Source: Nocardia niwae NBRC 108934 = DSM 45340 (GTDB lineage: Bacteria > Actinomycetota > Actinomycetes > Mycobacteriales > Mycobacteriaceae). Taken from it: a stretch of 64,000 bases of DNA. The stretch spans positions 186,001-250,000 of the forward strand of contig NZ_BDCK01000023.1 of assembly GCF_001613465.1 (NCBI RefSeq), read 5' to 3'. Both the position numbers and the translations under genes were made by a program. Position 1 is the first letter of the stretch. Each line of letters begins with the position of its first letter. The notes beneath the pieces are model-generated. The model was not told the origin of the DNA, made no database searches, and saw only the letters and a list, made by a program, of their open reading frames with translations. This document shows, piece after piece, positions 1 through 8,259 of this stretch.

Positions 1-12
1 GGAAACTCGTTG

Positions 13-894
13 TCAGCGCAGCACGTTCGCCGCCTCGGCCGCGATGGTCGCGGCAACGGCGCCGAGAGTGGGGGAGTCCAGCCGCCACTGCTGCCAGTAC
101 AGCGGGACATCGATGACGACTCCCGGATCGATCGACACCAACCGGCCGCTGGCCTGGTCGTCTCGGGTCTGCAGATCGGGCAGCATGCCCCAGCCGAGCC
201 CCAGCCGGACCGCCTCGGCGAATCCGGTGGACGAGGGCACGTAATGGCGCGGCGGATCCAGCGGTTTGCGACTACGCCTGCGCAACAGGCGATCCTGCAG
301 GTCGTCTTTGCGGTCGAACAGCACGACCGGAGCGGCGGCATACGTCTTCGCGGTCGCGCCGTCGGCGAACCAGGTGGCGGCGAACTCCGGGCTGGCCATC
401 GGCCGGTAGCGGATCGCGCCGAGCCGCTCGACCTTGCAGCCCTGCACCGGTTGCGCGGTCGAGGTGATCGCCGCCATCACGGTGCCGTCGCGCAGCAGGC
501 GCGTGGTGTGTTCCTCGTCCTCGCGGTGGATCTCGAAGCACACGCCGCGCGGCGCGCGGCCGAGCGCGGGCAGCACCCAGGTCTCCAGCGAGTCGGCGTT
601 GACCGCGATCGGCACCCGGATCGGACCGTCGGCGGGCTCGCCGCCGAGTTCGCGCGCGGTGTCTCCCGACAGCAGCTGGATCTGCCGGGCCAGCCGGAGC
701 ACGGCCAGCCCGGATTCGGTGGCGCGCACGGGTTTCGTGCGTTGTACGAGGATCCGGCCCGCGGCGTCTTCCAATGCTTTGATCCGCTGGCTGATCGCAG
801 ACGCCGTCACGCTCAACCGCCGCGCCGCGGCGTCGAATGTCCCCTCGGTGATCACGGCGTCGAGCGCGCGAAGCTGGTCGAGTTGCAGATCCAT
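13..894 (-). CDS. lysG: LysR-family regulator, LysG/ArgP type
   Basis: A 293-residue LysR regulator of the ArgP/LysG/IciA type, which senses basic amino acids and activates an exporter gene. The N-terminal winged HTH (about residues 1-60) carries the pattern typical of this subfamily (FDAAARRLSVTASAISQRIK), followed by a two-lobed effector domain. It is divergent from a LysE/ArgO exporter starting at 969, the classical lysG-lysE arrangement, with a 24-bp dyad between them. The ATG at 894 gives normal family length. The family role is established knowledge; lysine versus arginine as effector cannot be told from the sequence. Confidence 0.9.
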   Translation of the reverse strand: MDLQLDQLRALDAVITEGTFDAAARRLSVTASAISQRIKALEDAAGRILVQRTKPVRATESGLAVLRLARQIQLLSGDTARELGGEPADGPIRVPIAVNADSLETWVLPALGRAPRGVCFEIHREDEEHTTRLLRDGTVMAAITSTAQPVQGCKVERLGAIRYRPMASPEFAATWFADGATAKTYAAAPVVLFDRKDDLQDRLLRRRSRKPLDPPRHYVPSSTGFAEAVRLGLGWGMLPDLQTRDDQASGRLVSIDPGVVIDVPLYWQQWRLDSPTLGAVAATIAAEAANVLR

Positions 895-905
895 GTTAAG
901 AAAGC

Positions 906-929
906 CTAATGATACGTAAGAATCTTTAG
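906..929. promoter_or_regulatory. Putative LysG operator dyad
   Basis: Imperfect 24-bp inverted repeat starting CTAA and ending TTAG, in which 18 of 24 positions are self-complementary. It lies between the divergent regulator and exporter genes, just upstream of a good -10 hexamer (TATGAT, 940-945) whose -35 region is poor. That is the layout expected for a LysR-activated promoter driving the exporter. Inference from position and symmetry. Confidence 0.5.
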
Positions 930-968
930 CTTGCCTGGGTATGATCCGCGCCCTTAGCGTCGCTGGAC

Positions 969-1592
969 GTGAGCGTTTCCTCCGCGGCGCTGGCCGCCGT
1001 CTCCGGTTTGGGCTTCGGCTTGTCGTTGATCGTTGCGATCGGCGCGCAGAACGCGTTCGTGCTCCGGCAAGGGATCAGCGGCAGGCACGTCCACGCGGTG
1101 GTCACGGTGTGCGCGGTGTCCGACATCGTGCTGATCGCGGCCGGGGTCGGTGGCTTCGGCGTGGTCGTCGAGTCGGCTCCGGCGGTGCTCGTGGTGGCGC
1201 GCTACGCGGGCGCGGCGTTCCTGCTCGGCTATGCGATCCTGGCGGCCCGGCGGGCGTTCGGCGCCGCGGCACTGCGCACCGACGCCGGGAGGACCACCGC
1301 GGCACTCGGCGCGACGGTGGCCACCTCGCTGGCGTTGACCTGGCTCAATCCGCACGTCTACCTGGACACCGTGGTGTTGCTCGGCTCCTTCGCCAGCACC
1401 TATGCGAGCCCGGATCGCTGGTTTCTCGGTGCGGGGGCGATGCTGGCCAGCGTGCTCTGGTTCGCCGCCCTGGGCTTCGGCGCGCGGCTGCTGGGCCCGC
1501 TGTTCGCCCGTCCGCGGGCTTGGCGGGTACTGGATTCGGTGATCGCGGCGGTGCTGCTCGGCCTCGGGCTGGCGCTGCTGTGCGGCGGGTGA
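969..1592 (+). CDS. lysE: LysE/ArgO-family amino-acid exporter
   Basis: A 207-residue inner-membrane exporter of the LysE/ArgO (RhtB superfamily) type with about six hydrophobic segments. The N-terminal block GAQNAFVLRQG and the internal LTWLNPHVYLDT are hallmark motifs of this family. It would expel excess lysine/arginine under control of the divergent LysG-type regulator. GTG at 969 is chosen because it begins exactly at the conserved N-terminus; there is only a weak ribosome site. Family identity is firm, substrate is inferred from neighbour and homology. Confidence 0.9.
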   Translation: MSVSSAALAAVSGLGFGLSLIVAIGAQNAFVLRQGISGRHVHAVVTVCAVSDIVLIAAGVGGFGVVVESAPAVLVVARYAGAAFLLGYAILAARRAFGAAALRTDAGRTTAALGATVATSLALTWLNPHVYLDTVVLLGSFASTYASPDRWFLGAGAMLASVLWFAALGFGARLLGPLFARPRAWRVLDSVIAAVLLGLGLALLCGG

Positions 1593-1603
1593 GAGAGCCG
1601 CGC

Positions 1604-2407
1604 TCAGAGCTGCGTTTTGATCTTCGCGGCGAATTCGTAGCCCGCCTCCCACTGCCCGGACGGGGCGAGGACGACACGTGTCGCGCCGGCCTCGGCGTAG
1701 GCGGTCAGTTGCCCGGCCGCCCGGCCGGGATCGGTGGGCAGTGCAGGCGCCACGACCGTCAGAGTGAGCGGCGGACGGCCGTATTCTCCGGCGAGGGTGG
1801 CCAAGTCGGCCATCTTGGCGCCGACCTCGTGCGGTTCGAGCCCGATGGCGATCCAGCCTTCGGCATAGGCGGCGGCTCGGCGCCGCGCCCGCTCCCCGTC
1901 GCCCGCGACCAGCACCGGCGGCATGGTCGCACCCGGTGCCAGGGTGACCTCGGTGCCGTCCGCGAGGGTCGCGGGCCGCCCCGTGACCAGGTCGGGCAGT
2001 ACCCGCAGCGCCTCGTCCGTGCGGCGGCCCCGCTCGGTGAAGGACGCACCGGCCGCACGCCAACCGATATCCCCGTGCGCCGGGTTGCCGGTGCCGACTC
2101 CGAGGATCAGCCGGTCGCCGGAGACGTACTGCAGCGTGGCGATCTGCTTCGCGGCCCAGGCGACCGGCCGCAACGCCGGCAACAGCACGCCGTAGCCGAT
2201 GCGGATCCGTTCGGTCACCGCGGCGGCGGTGGCCAGGACCACGGTGCTGTCCAGGATCGGCGCGCTCGCCACGAGATGGTCGGTGGACCACACCGAATCC
2301 AAGCCGCTCTGCTCGGCGAGGCGGGCGGCGGCGCGCACGTCGCCCAGGATGGGCTGCGCGGGATCAGGCGTCGAAGTGGGCAGGATGATGCCGATTTCCA
2401 AGGTCAT
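1604..2407 (-). CDS. LLM-class (luciferase-like) flavin/F420 oxidoreductase
   Basis: A bacterial-luciferase-like TIM-barrel oxidoreductase of 267 residues when started at the ATG that begins MTLEIGIILP; an upstream in-frame start would add a 12-residue tail unlike the family. Visible family features are the N-terminal strand IGIILP, the STDHL segment, the long loop starting SGDRLILGVGTGN, and the C-terminal region GATRVVLAPSGQWE. Actinomycete members usually use F420 or FMN. Substrate unknown. It converges on the lysE-type gene with an 11-bp gap. Confidence 0.75.
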   Translation of the reverse strand: MTLEIGIILPTSTPDPAQPILGDVRAAARLAEQSGLDSVWSTDHLVASAPILDSTVVLATAAAVTERIRIGYGVLLPALRPVAWAAKQIATLQYVSGDRLILGVGTGNPAHGDIGWRAAGASFTERGRRTDEALRVLPDLVTGRPATLADGTEVTLAPGATMPPVLVAGDGERARRRAAAYAEGWIAIGLEPHEVGAKMADLATLAGEYGRPPLTLTVVAPALPTDPGRAAGQLTAYAEAGATRVVLAPSGQWEAGYEFAAKIKTQL

Positions 2408-2627
2408 GGTTCCGACGCTACGAATCGGCGGCGCCCGCGCCAATGTCCCGCCCGCTCGAGTCGATGTTCCGGACGCTCATCTCGAACACGTTGCCGGATA
2501 GCTGGTTTCGCCACTCGGTGCGGGATGGCCGATGGTCTGTGCCCCGATCGCTCACGACCCCGGAGTGCAGTTCGCCCCCGGTCCGCTGTGCGCGGGGTGT
2601 GCGATCGTGTCGTGGGAGCGGATCGGC

Positions 2628-2750
2628 TACCTCGATCACCGAGCGTGCTCGCGCGGCCGGGCCGGTCGCGCCGAACGCCTGTGTCGTCGCGTACATGCCC
2701 TCCATCACCAGCATCAACTGGTCGGCGAGTGCTTGCGGATCATCCAGGTG
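2628..2750 (-). pseudogene. TetR regulator C-terminal remnant
   Basis: On the minus strand about 40 codons read like the C-terminal helix of a TetR regulator (DPQALADQLMLVMEGMYATTQ, followed by AFGATGPAARARSV). No HTH, start or full reading frame surrounds it. It abuts a short-chain dehydrogenase remnant on the plus strand, so a former TetR-SDR locus probably decayed here. Recognised by eye from family patterns. Confidence 0.5.
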
Positions 2751-2762
2751 CTCGGCCGCTGA

Positions 2763-2886
2763 CTGGCCGACACGCTGGGGCCGCGTGGGATCACGGTGAA
2801 CACGGTCTCGCTCGGCATCACCGACACCGACATGAATCCCTGGCTGCATGTCAACGACGGCGCGATCTCCGGTGTGGCGGGTATGA
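2763..2886 (+). pseudogene. Short-chain dehydrogenase (SDR) remnant
   Basis: About 41 codons match the region after the active site of classical SDRs (LADTLGPRGITVNTVSLG, then TDTDMNPWL). The frame has a stop (TGA, 2760-2762) immediately before it, and no Rossmann motif or YxxxK lies upstream. It is therefore a fragment. The remaining sequence from 2444 to 2964 holds no other credible gene. Confidence 0.55.
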
Positions 2887-2964
2887 CCGCTCGCCGTCCT
2901 GGTGACCACCGGACACGGGCGGGCGCGGGCGTCCGGCGCCCGCGCTTGCGGCTAGGGTGGGCGC

Positions 2965-3981
2965 ATGGTCGAGTCGACGCGAATCGTGCTTGCTTCCCGG
3001 CCGGTGGGCGCGCCCACCCCAGAGAACTTCCGGACCGAGACCGCGGTGCTCCCCGCTCCAGCCGAGGGCGAAGTGCTGTTGCGCACCCTGTACCTGTCGC
3101 TGGATCCGTACATGCGCGGCCGGATGAGTTCGGCGAAGTCGTACGCCGACCCGGTGGAGATCGGCGGGGTGATGGTCGGCGGCACCGTGGCCGAAGTGCT
3201 CGAATCCCGCGATCCGTCGGTCGCGCAAGGCGATGTGGTGCTGGCCTATTCGGGATGGCAGACCCATGACGTCACTCCGGCGCGCGGGGTCCGCAAACTC
3301 GATACGGGCAAGGCTCCGGTGTCCACCGCGCTGGGGGTGCTCGGCATGCCGGGTTTCACCGCGTACGCGGGACTGCGCGAGATCGGCAAACCGCAGCCCG
3401 GCGAGACGCTGGTGGTCGCCGCTGCCACCGGGCCGGTCGGCTCGGCCGTCGGCCAGATCGCGAAGATCGGCGGCACGCGCACGGTGGGCATCGCGGGCGG
3501 CACGCGCAAGGTCGCCTTCTTGAACGAACTCGGCTTCGACGTCGCGCTCGACCACCGCGCCCCCGATTTCGCCGAGCAGCTTGCGGCGGCGGTCCCCGAC
3601 GGCATCGACGTCTATTTCGAGAACGTCGGCGGCGCGGTGGCCGACGCGGTCTTTCCGCTGTTGAACACCCACGCGCGCGTGCCCGTCTGCGGGCTGATCG
3701 CCAACTACAACGCGACCGATGTCCCCGACGGCCCCGATCGGCTGCCCGCCTTCTACGGCCGCATCCTGACCAAGAGCCTCACGGTGCGCGGATTCATCCA
3801 GACCGAATTCGTCCGCGAGCTCTACCCGGACTTCCTGCGGGAGATGGGGAAGTGGGTCGCCGAGGGCCGCGTGCGCTATCTCGAGGACGTCGTGTCCGGC
3901 TTGTCCGCCGCCCCTGAAGCGTTCATCGGCATGCTGGAGGGCCGCAACTTCGGCAAGGTCGTCGTGCGGGTCGCCGACTGA
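2965..3981 (+). CDS. NADP-dependent zinc-independent MDR reductase (CurA-like)
   Basis: A 338-residue medium-chain dehydrogenase/reductase of the CurA / prostaglandin-reductase branch, which reduces the C=C bond of enones with NADPH. The N-terminal block YLSLDPYMRGRMS and the nucleotide-binding stretch AATGPVGSAVGQIAK are characteristic, as is FENVGGAV. No zinc ligands are present, as expected for this branch. The length is normal. It stands alone after a decayed region. Physiological substrate is unknown. Confidence 0.85.
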   Translation: MVESTRIVLASRPVGAPTPENFRTETAVLPAPAEGEVLLRTLYLSLDPYMRGRMSSAKSYADPVEIGGVMVGGTVAEVLESRDPSVAQGDVVLAYSGWQTHDVTPARGVRKLDTGKAPVSTALGVLGMPGFTAYAGLREIGKPQPGETLVVAAATGPVGSAVGQIAKIGGTRTVGIAGGTRKVAFLNELGFDVALDHRAPDFAEQLAAAVPDGIDVYFENVGGAVADAVFPLLNTHARVPVCGLIANYNATDVPDGPDRLPAFYGRILTKSLTVRGFIQTEFVRELYPDFLREMGKWVAEGRVRYLEDVVSGLSAAPEAFIGMLEGRNFGKVVVRVAD

Positions 3982-4335
3982 TCACCCGGCGGCCGCGCCG
4001 CCGCCGATGCCCAGGTAGACCACCATCAAGATGAACAGGAACCAGCCCGCGCCCTGCCAGATGGGCCAGGTCCGGCCGCGGCGCCACTGCACATAGGTCT
4101 CGACGAAGGCGCCGATGCCGCCGATCAGCAGGACCACCGCCGGGCCGAGCACCACGGCGAGCTGTGCGGCGTTGTCGCACAGCAACCGGTCCGCGTCCGC
4201 GCACTCGCGCTGCGCGGCCCACAGCACGCTGAGCAGGAAGACCAGCCCGGCGGTGGCGAGGACCGAGGCGACGTAGGTCGCCGCGCGGCGGAATCCGCGC
4301 GGATCGCGCCAGCGCTTCTCGACGTCTTCGACCAT
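3982..4335 (-). CDS. Small three-helix membrane protein, unknown function
   Basis: A 117-residue protein with three hydrophobic segments (roughly residues 20-40, 58-80 and 95-115) and a basic N-terminus (VEKRWRDPRGFRR). Between helices 1 and 2 it has a cysteine pair (REC...LLC), possibly outside the membrane. I do not recognise a functional family. It ends exactly against the stop of the CurA-like gene and is convergent with it; an upstream methyltransferase gene lies on the same strand 75 bp away. Confidence 0.65.
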   Translation of the reverse strand: MVEDVEKRWRDPRGFRRAATYVASVLATAGLVFLLSVLWAAQRECADADRLLCDNAAQLAVVLGPAVVLLIGGIGAFVETYVQWRRGRTWPIWQGAGWFLFILMVVYLGIGGGAAAG

Positions 4336-4410
4336 GTGTCCACCACCTCGCCGTCCGCGGCCGCCGGGCTCCCCGACGGGATTGCCGAACGGCGGCGGCT
4401 CAAACGCCGC

Positions 4411-5238
4411 TCAGGGTTTACGCCCGACGCCGGCCCAGTACCAGGCGGAGCGCTCCTGGGCCGGTGCGGCGCCCGCATCCGGACGCCAGGCATCGACCGG
4501 AACGACACCCGGCTCGACGATTTCCGTTCCGGTGAAGAAGGATTCGGTCTCCGCGCGGCTGCGGGCGCGGAACGCGATCCCGGCCTGCTTGGCGGCGGCC
4601 ACCGCGCGCGCCGTGGCCCGCGGGTCGAAATCTTCCGTGAAATGGGTGAGCACCAGATAGCTGCCGGACGGCGCCGCGTCCAGCAGCCGGCCGACGACAC
4701 CGAGCGGATCCTCGCTGTCGTCGAAGAACATCATGATCGCCACCAGGAGGATCGCGACGGGCCGGTCCGGGTCGAAGGTGTCGGCCAGTGCGGGCGCGTC
4801 CAGGATGGCGTGCGGATCCCGCAGATCGGCGTCCAGGAAATCGATCCTGCCCTGCGGTGTGCTCGCCATCAGGGCTCGGGCGTGCGCGAGCACGAGCGGG
4901 TCGTTGTCGACGTAGACCACGCGCGCGGCCGGATCGATCCGCTGGGCCACTTCGTGCGTGTTGCCCGCGGTGGGGAGGCCGGTGCCGATGTCGAGGAATT
5001 GCACGATGCCCGCTTCGCGGGCGAGATGACCCACCGCCCGGCCGAGGAACGCGCGATTGGCGCGGGCCATCTCGCGGATGGTGGGGATGTGCATGGCGAC
5101 GGTGTCGCCGAGCGCGCGATCGGCCGGATAGTTGTCCTTGCCGCCGAGCCAGTAGTCGTAGACCCGCGCCTCGTGCGCGAGGCCCGTGTCGAGCTTGGTC
5201 GAGACCCCGGCGCGCGCCCGCGCTTGACCGTTCGGCAT
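4411..5238 (-). CDS. SAM-dependent methyltransferase, actinomycete DUF574/PF04672 type
   Basis: A 275-residue S-adenosylmethionine methyltransferase of the large actinomycete-specific SAM_MT (former DUF574) family. It shows the family hallmark ARVYDYWLGGKDNYPADR near the N-terminus, the SAM-binding FLDIGTGLPT, the acidic end of strand 2 (VVYVDNDPLV) and the aromatic C-terminal WYWAGVGRK. The ATG at 5238 is chosen over an upstream start because a GGGAAGGGAG ribosome site sits just before it and homologues begin there. The substrate is not known for this family. Confidence 0.85.
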   Translation of the reverse strand: MPNGQARARAGVSTKLDTGLAHEARVYDYWLGGKDNYPADRALGDTVAMHIPTIREMARANRAFLGRAVGHLAREAGIVQFLDIGTGLPTAGNTHEVAQRIDPAARVVYVDNDPLVLAHARALMASTPQGRIDFLDADLRDPHAILDAPALADTFDPDRPVAILLVAIMMFFDDSEDPLGVVGRLLDAAPSGSYLVLTHFTEDFDPRATARAVAAAKQAGIAFRARSRAETESFFTGTEIVEPGVVPVDAWRPDAGAAPAQERSAWYWAGVGRKP

Positions 5239-5389
5239 GCGACTCCCTTCCCAGGCAACGCCGGCCCTCGCCGACGCGGACTGCTGTCGCCTTCCGAATG
5301 ACGACCCCGCCCTATGCATTACGCGTCAAGAATAAGGTGGCGTATCCGCGCCTGCGGTCTTTCGACCGGATCGTCCCATTTCCGGGGGT

Positions 5390-6139
5390 TTAGTCGGCGG
5401 CGGCGAACCTGGCCGCGATCTCCTGCGCGGTGACCTTCGCGAGTTCGACGAAGAACGGCACCCGTTCGGGGATCATCAGCGTCGTGGGGCCGCGCAGGCC
5501 GAGTGCGAACCGGCAGCGGCCTGCCGGATCCAGGATGGGCAGGCCGATGGTGCGGAAACCGGGATCGAGTTCCTCGTCGTTGTAGGCGTAGCCGCGCTCG
5601 CGCGTGGTGACCAGTTCGGTGCGCAGTTCGCCGGGCCCCGACACCGAGCGCTCGGTGCCCTCGTCGTAGGGGAGTTCGCGCAGTTGCTCGTCGGTGGCCT
5701 CGGACCAGGCGAGCAGGGCCTTGCCGAGCGCACTGGCGTGCAGCGGCAGGCGCACGCCCTGCAGTTTGTGCCCGTCGGTCTCCCGCCACCGGCTGGTGCC
5801 GAGCAGGACGGCGTGGATGCCGTGGCGGGTGGCGACCGAGCAGCTGGCTCCGGTGGTGCCCGCGAGCTGCTCCAGATACGGCTCGGCGAGATAGATCCGG
5901 TGCTGGCGGTAGGCGATCTGCCCCCACTCCGCCAGCGCGCCGCCCATGCGATACCGGCTGGATTCGGCGCTCTTCTCCAGAAACCCCGCCTGCACGAGCG
6001 TGGCCAACAGCCGGTGGGTGGTGCTGACCGCGAGACCCTGCTGCCGCGCAACCTCCGAGACGCCGCGCTCCTGGCCGTCGCGGAAGCAGTCCAAGACCGA
6101 CAGGGCGCGGGTGACGGTCTGCACGCCGGAGGGTTCCAC
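5390..6139 (-). CDS. IclR-family transcriptional regulator
   Basis: A 249-residue IclR-family regulator: winged HTH at about 8-70 (GVSEVARQQGLAVSTTHRLL) and a C-terminal effector (GAF-like) domain. It is divergent from the organosulfur operon starting at 6384, with two copies of one palindrome in the shared intergenic region. It most likely controls that operon and itself. Whether it represses or activates, and which metabolite it senses, cannot be told from the sequence. Confidence 0.9.
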   Translation of the reverse strand: MEPSGVQTVTRALSVLDCFRDGQERGVSEVARQQGLAVSTTHRLLATLVQAGFLEKSAESSRYRMGGALAEWGQIAYRQHRIYLAEPYLEQLAGTTGASCSVATRHGIHAVLLGTSRWRETDGHKLQGVRLPLHASALGKALLAWSEATDEQLRELPYDEGTERSVSGPGELRTELVTTRERGYAYNDEELDPGFRTIGLPILDPAGRCRFALGLRGPTTLMIPERVPFFVELAKVTAQEIAARFAAAD

Positions 6140-6182
6140 GGATGTGACGGTAACACAGCTGGGGGAGGCGAAGGGTTTGTGC

Positions 6183-6199
6183 TTTCCAATATTTGGAAA
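6183..6199. promoter_or_regulatory. IclR operator candidate 1 (TTTCC-N7-GGAAA)
   Basis: Inverted repeat TTTCC-N7-GGAAA, in which 7 of 8 pairs match. It lies 44 bp upstream of the iclR start. It shares the arm sequence and 7-bp spacer with a second site exactly 106 bp away (6289-6305), about ten helical turns, so two bound dimers would face the same side of the DNA. Confidence 0.6.
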
Positions 6200-6288
6200 A
6201 GCTCGACGAAGCAGCGATTCCGGTCCAAGACGGAAGCCCTAGCAAGCGCTTAAGAACCGAGCAGTACAGCCGACTCGATATGTCAAGC

Positions 6289-6305
6289 TTTCCGATCTAC
6301 GGAAA
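6289..6305. promoter_or_regulatory. IclR operator candidate 2 (TTTCC-N7-GGAAA)
   Basis: Second copy of TTTCC-N7-GGAAA. Its perfect arms extend to 8 bp on each side (GCTTTCCG...CGGAAAGC, 6287-6307). It sits about 80 bp upstream of the first gene of the organosulfur operon, where it could overlap or flank that promoter. Confidence 0.6.
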
Positions 6306-6383
6306 GCATTACCTCGTGACCCCGCTCCGTCGTCCCTACTCTGCGAGGGCATTGATCGACAATTCGGACAAGGAGTCCTCACG

Positions 6384-7418
6384 ATGTGGCGGCAAGCCCT
6401 CATGCGCATCGCGCTAGCGATCGTTCCCCTCGTCGCACTCGTCGCCGCGTGTGGTTCGGACACCGGCAGCGACACCGGCGCAGGCGCCTCCTTCGTGCTC
6501 AAGGTCGCCGACCCGGGCAACTCCGGTCCGCTGGCGGTCGGCAAGCGCGACGGCGCCTTCGACGCGGCGCTGGCGCCGCTCGGCGCGAAGATCGAGTGGG
6601 TCGGCATCACCCCCGGCTTCAGCTCCAACCTGAAGTTGTTCAACACCAAGGAACTCGACGTCTCGGGCGCGGCGTTCAGCCCCGTGGTGGGCGCGCTGTC
6701 CAAGGACGTCGGCGTGCGGATCGTCGCGGTGCAGGATCCGGCGGGCAAGGACCAGAGCGGCATCATCGTGACCCCGGAATCGGGCGTGCACTCGGTGGCC
6801 GATCTGGCCGGCAAGCGCGTCGCGGTGAACCCCGCCGCCAAAGGTGAGTACATCCTGCTGAAAGCGCTCGCGCAGGCGGGTGTCCCGGCCGACAGGGTGA
6901 CCCGGGTGCCGCTGCAGCAGAAGGACGCCGCCTCGGCGTTCGCAACCGGCAAGGTGGACGGCTGGGCGTCGTTCCTGGTGCCCTACCAGGAGGCCAAGGC
7001 CAACGGCGGCGTCGAGATCGCCACCGAGAAGAGCATCGGCTCCAACGACAACTCGGTCGTCGTATTCCGCACCGAGGTGCTCGACCAGCGCCCGGACGTG
7101 GCGGCGAAGTATCTCGACGTGCTGCAGGACCTCACGGCGAAGCAGCGCGCCAACCCCGCCGACTTCGAGAATGTCTTCGAGAAGACCGGCCCGCGCGCAC
7201 TGTCGGGCGCGCGACTGGCCGACGCCCACCGGGTGGGCGGCGAGGCAACGGTGCCGCACCTGCCCACCGAGGCGGACGCCACCGCCCTGGCCGACGTGGT
7301 GGACACCTTCTTCGGCAACGGCGTCATCACCCGCAAGATCACCGCCGCCGACATCTTCTACGACTTGAAGTCCCGGCTGACGCCCGAGCAGCTGGCCTCG
7401 ATCCAGGCGGGCAGCTGA
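6384..7418 (+). CDS. ABC importer substrate-binding lipoprotein, SsuA/aliphatic-sulfonate type
   Basis: A 344-residue secreted lipoprotein with signal sequence and lipobox LVAAC (Cys near residue 23). The mature part has the two-lobed NMT1/SsuA-like fold: PESGVHSVADLAGKRVAV, VDGWASFLVPY and the tail TPEQLASIQ. It captures the substrate outside the membrane for the permease and ATPase encoded next. The ATG at 6384 follows an AAGGAG ribosome site by 8 bases. First gene of the operon, divergent from iclR. The sulfonate-like substrate is inferred from the SsuD- and DszB-like genes downstream. Confidence 0.85.
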   Translation: MWRQALMRIALAIVPLVALVAACGSDTGSDTGAGASFVLKVADPGNSGPLAVGKRDGAFDAALAPLGAKIEWVGITPGFSSNLKLFNTKELDVSGAAFSPVVGALSKDVGVRIVAVQDPAGKDQSGIIVTPESGVHSVADLAGKRVAVNPAAKGEYILLKALAQAGVPADRVTRVPLQQKDAASAFATGKVDGWASFLVPYQEAKANGGVEIATEKSIGSNDNSVVVFRTEVLDQRPDVAAKYLDVLQDLTAKQRANPADFENVFEKTGPRALSGARLADAHRVGGEATVPHLPTEADATALADVVDTFFGNGVITRKITAADIFYDLKSRLTPEQLASIQAGS

Positions 7419-7419
7419 G

Positions 7420-8259
7420 ATGGCGGCGATCGCCGCGGCGGGGCCGGTGCCGACCGAGCTCGCCCCGCCCCGTAGCCGCGCCGGGAGGCGCAGGCCCACA
7501 TGGTTTTCGGTGCCGCTGCGGTTCCTGCTTCCCGCATTGATCGTCGCGGGCTGGTGGGTGGGCTCCGCGACCGGAGCGCTCTCCGAGCGCGTGCTGGCGG
7601 GGCCGCCCGCGGTGTGGACGGCGTTCACCGAGCTGCTCGGCACCGGCCAGTTGCTCGACTTCGCGGCCGCGTCGTTCGTGCGCGCCGCCTTCGGCGTCGG
7701 CATCGGCGTGGCCATCGGGCTGACGCTCGGCCTCCTGTCGGGTCTGTCGAGTCTCGGTGAGGAACTGGTCGATTCGACGATGCAGATCCTGCGCGCGGTG
7801 CCGTTCCTGGCGCTGGTGCCGCTGTTCATCGCCTGGTTCGGCATCGACGAGCTGTACAAGGTGCTGCTCATCGCCGTCGCGACGGTGGCACCGATGTACG
7901 CCTACACGTATCTCGGCGTGCGCAACGTCGACCGCAAGATGGTCGAGGCCGCACGGAGTTTCGGGCTGACCGGCCCGCGGCTGGTGCTCGAGGTCATCCT
8001 GCCCTCGGCGCTGCCCGGCGTGCTGATGGCGCTGCGGGTGTGCCTGTCGATCAGCATCACCGGTCTGATCGCGGCCGAGCAGGTCGGCACCAGGGAAGGC
8101 GTGGGCTATCTGGTCACGCTGGCTCAGGAGTACAACCGCACCGACTACATGGTGCTGTGCGTCGTGTTGTACGCGCTGCTCGGTTTGGTCTTCGACGGGC
8201 TGGTCCGGTTGGCGGAGCGCTTCGCGATGCCCTGGCGTGGTCAGGTGGCGATCCGATGA
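7420..8259 (+). CDS. ABC importer permease, SsuC type
   Basis: A 279-residue inner-membrane permease with about six transmembrane segments and the BPD_transp_1 EAA loop (EAARSFGLTGPRLVLEVILP) that docks with the ATPase. It starts 2 bp after the binding-protein gene and its TGA overlaps the next ATG (ATGA), so translation is probably coupled. Belongs to the nitrate/sulfonate/taurine permease group. Substrate specificity follows the context rather than this sequence. Confidence 0.9.
   Translation: MAAIAAAGPVPTELAPPRSRAGRRRPTWFSVPLRFLLPALIVAGWWVGSATGALSERVLAGPPAVWTAFTELLGTGQLLDFAAASFVRAAFGVGIGVAIGLTLGLLSGLSSLGEELVDSTMQILRAVPFLALVPLFIAWFGIDELYKVLLIAVATVAPMYAYTYLGVRNVDRKMVEAARSFGLTGPRLVLEVILPSALPGVLMALRVCLSISITGLIAAEQVGTREGVGYLVTLAQEYNRTDYMVLCVVLYALLGLVFDGLVRLAERFAMPWRGQVAIR

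Noticed and set aside
941..2905. Very long plus-strand open frame of about 650 codons
   Set aside because: It is the GC-rich shadow of lysE and the LLM oxidoreductase: Arg/Gly/Ala-rich composition with no family features.
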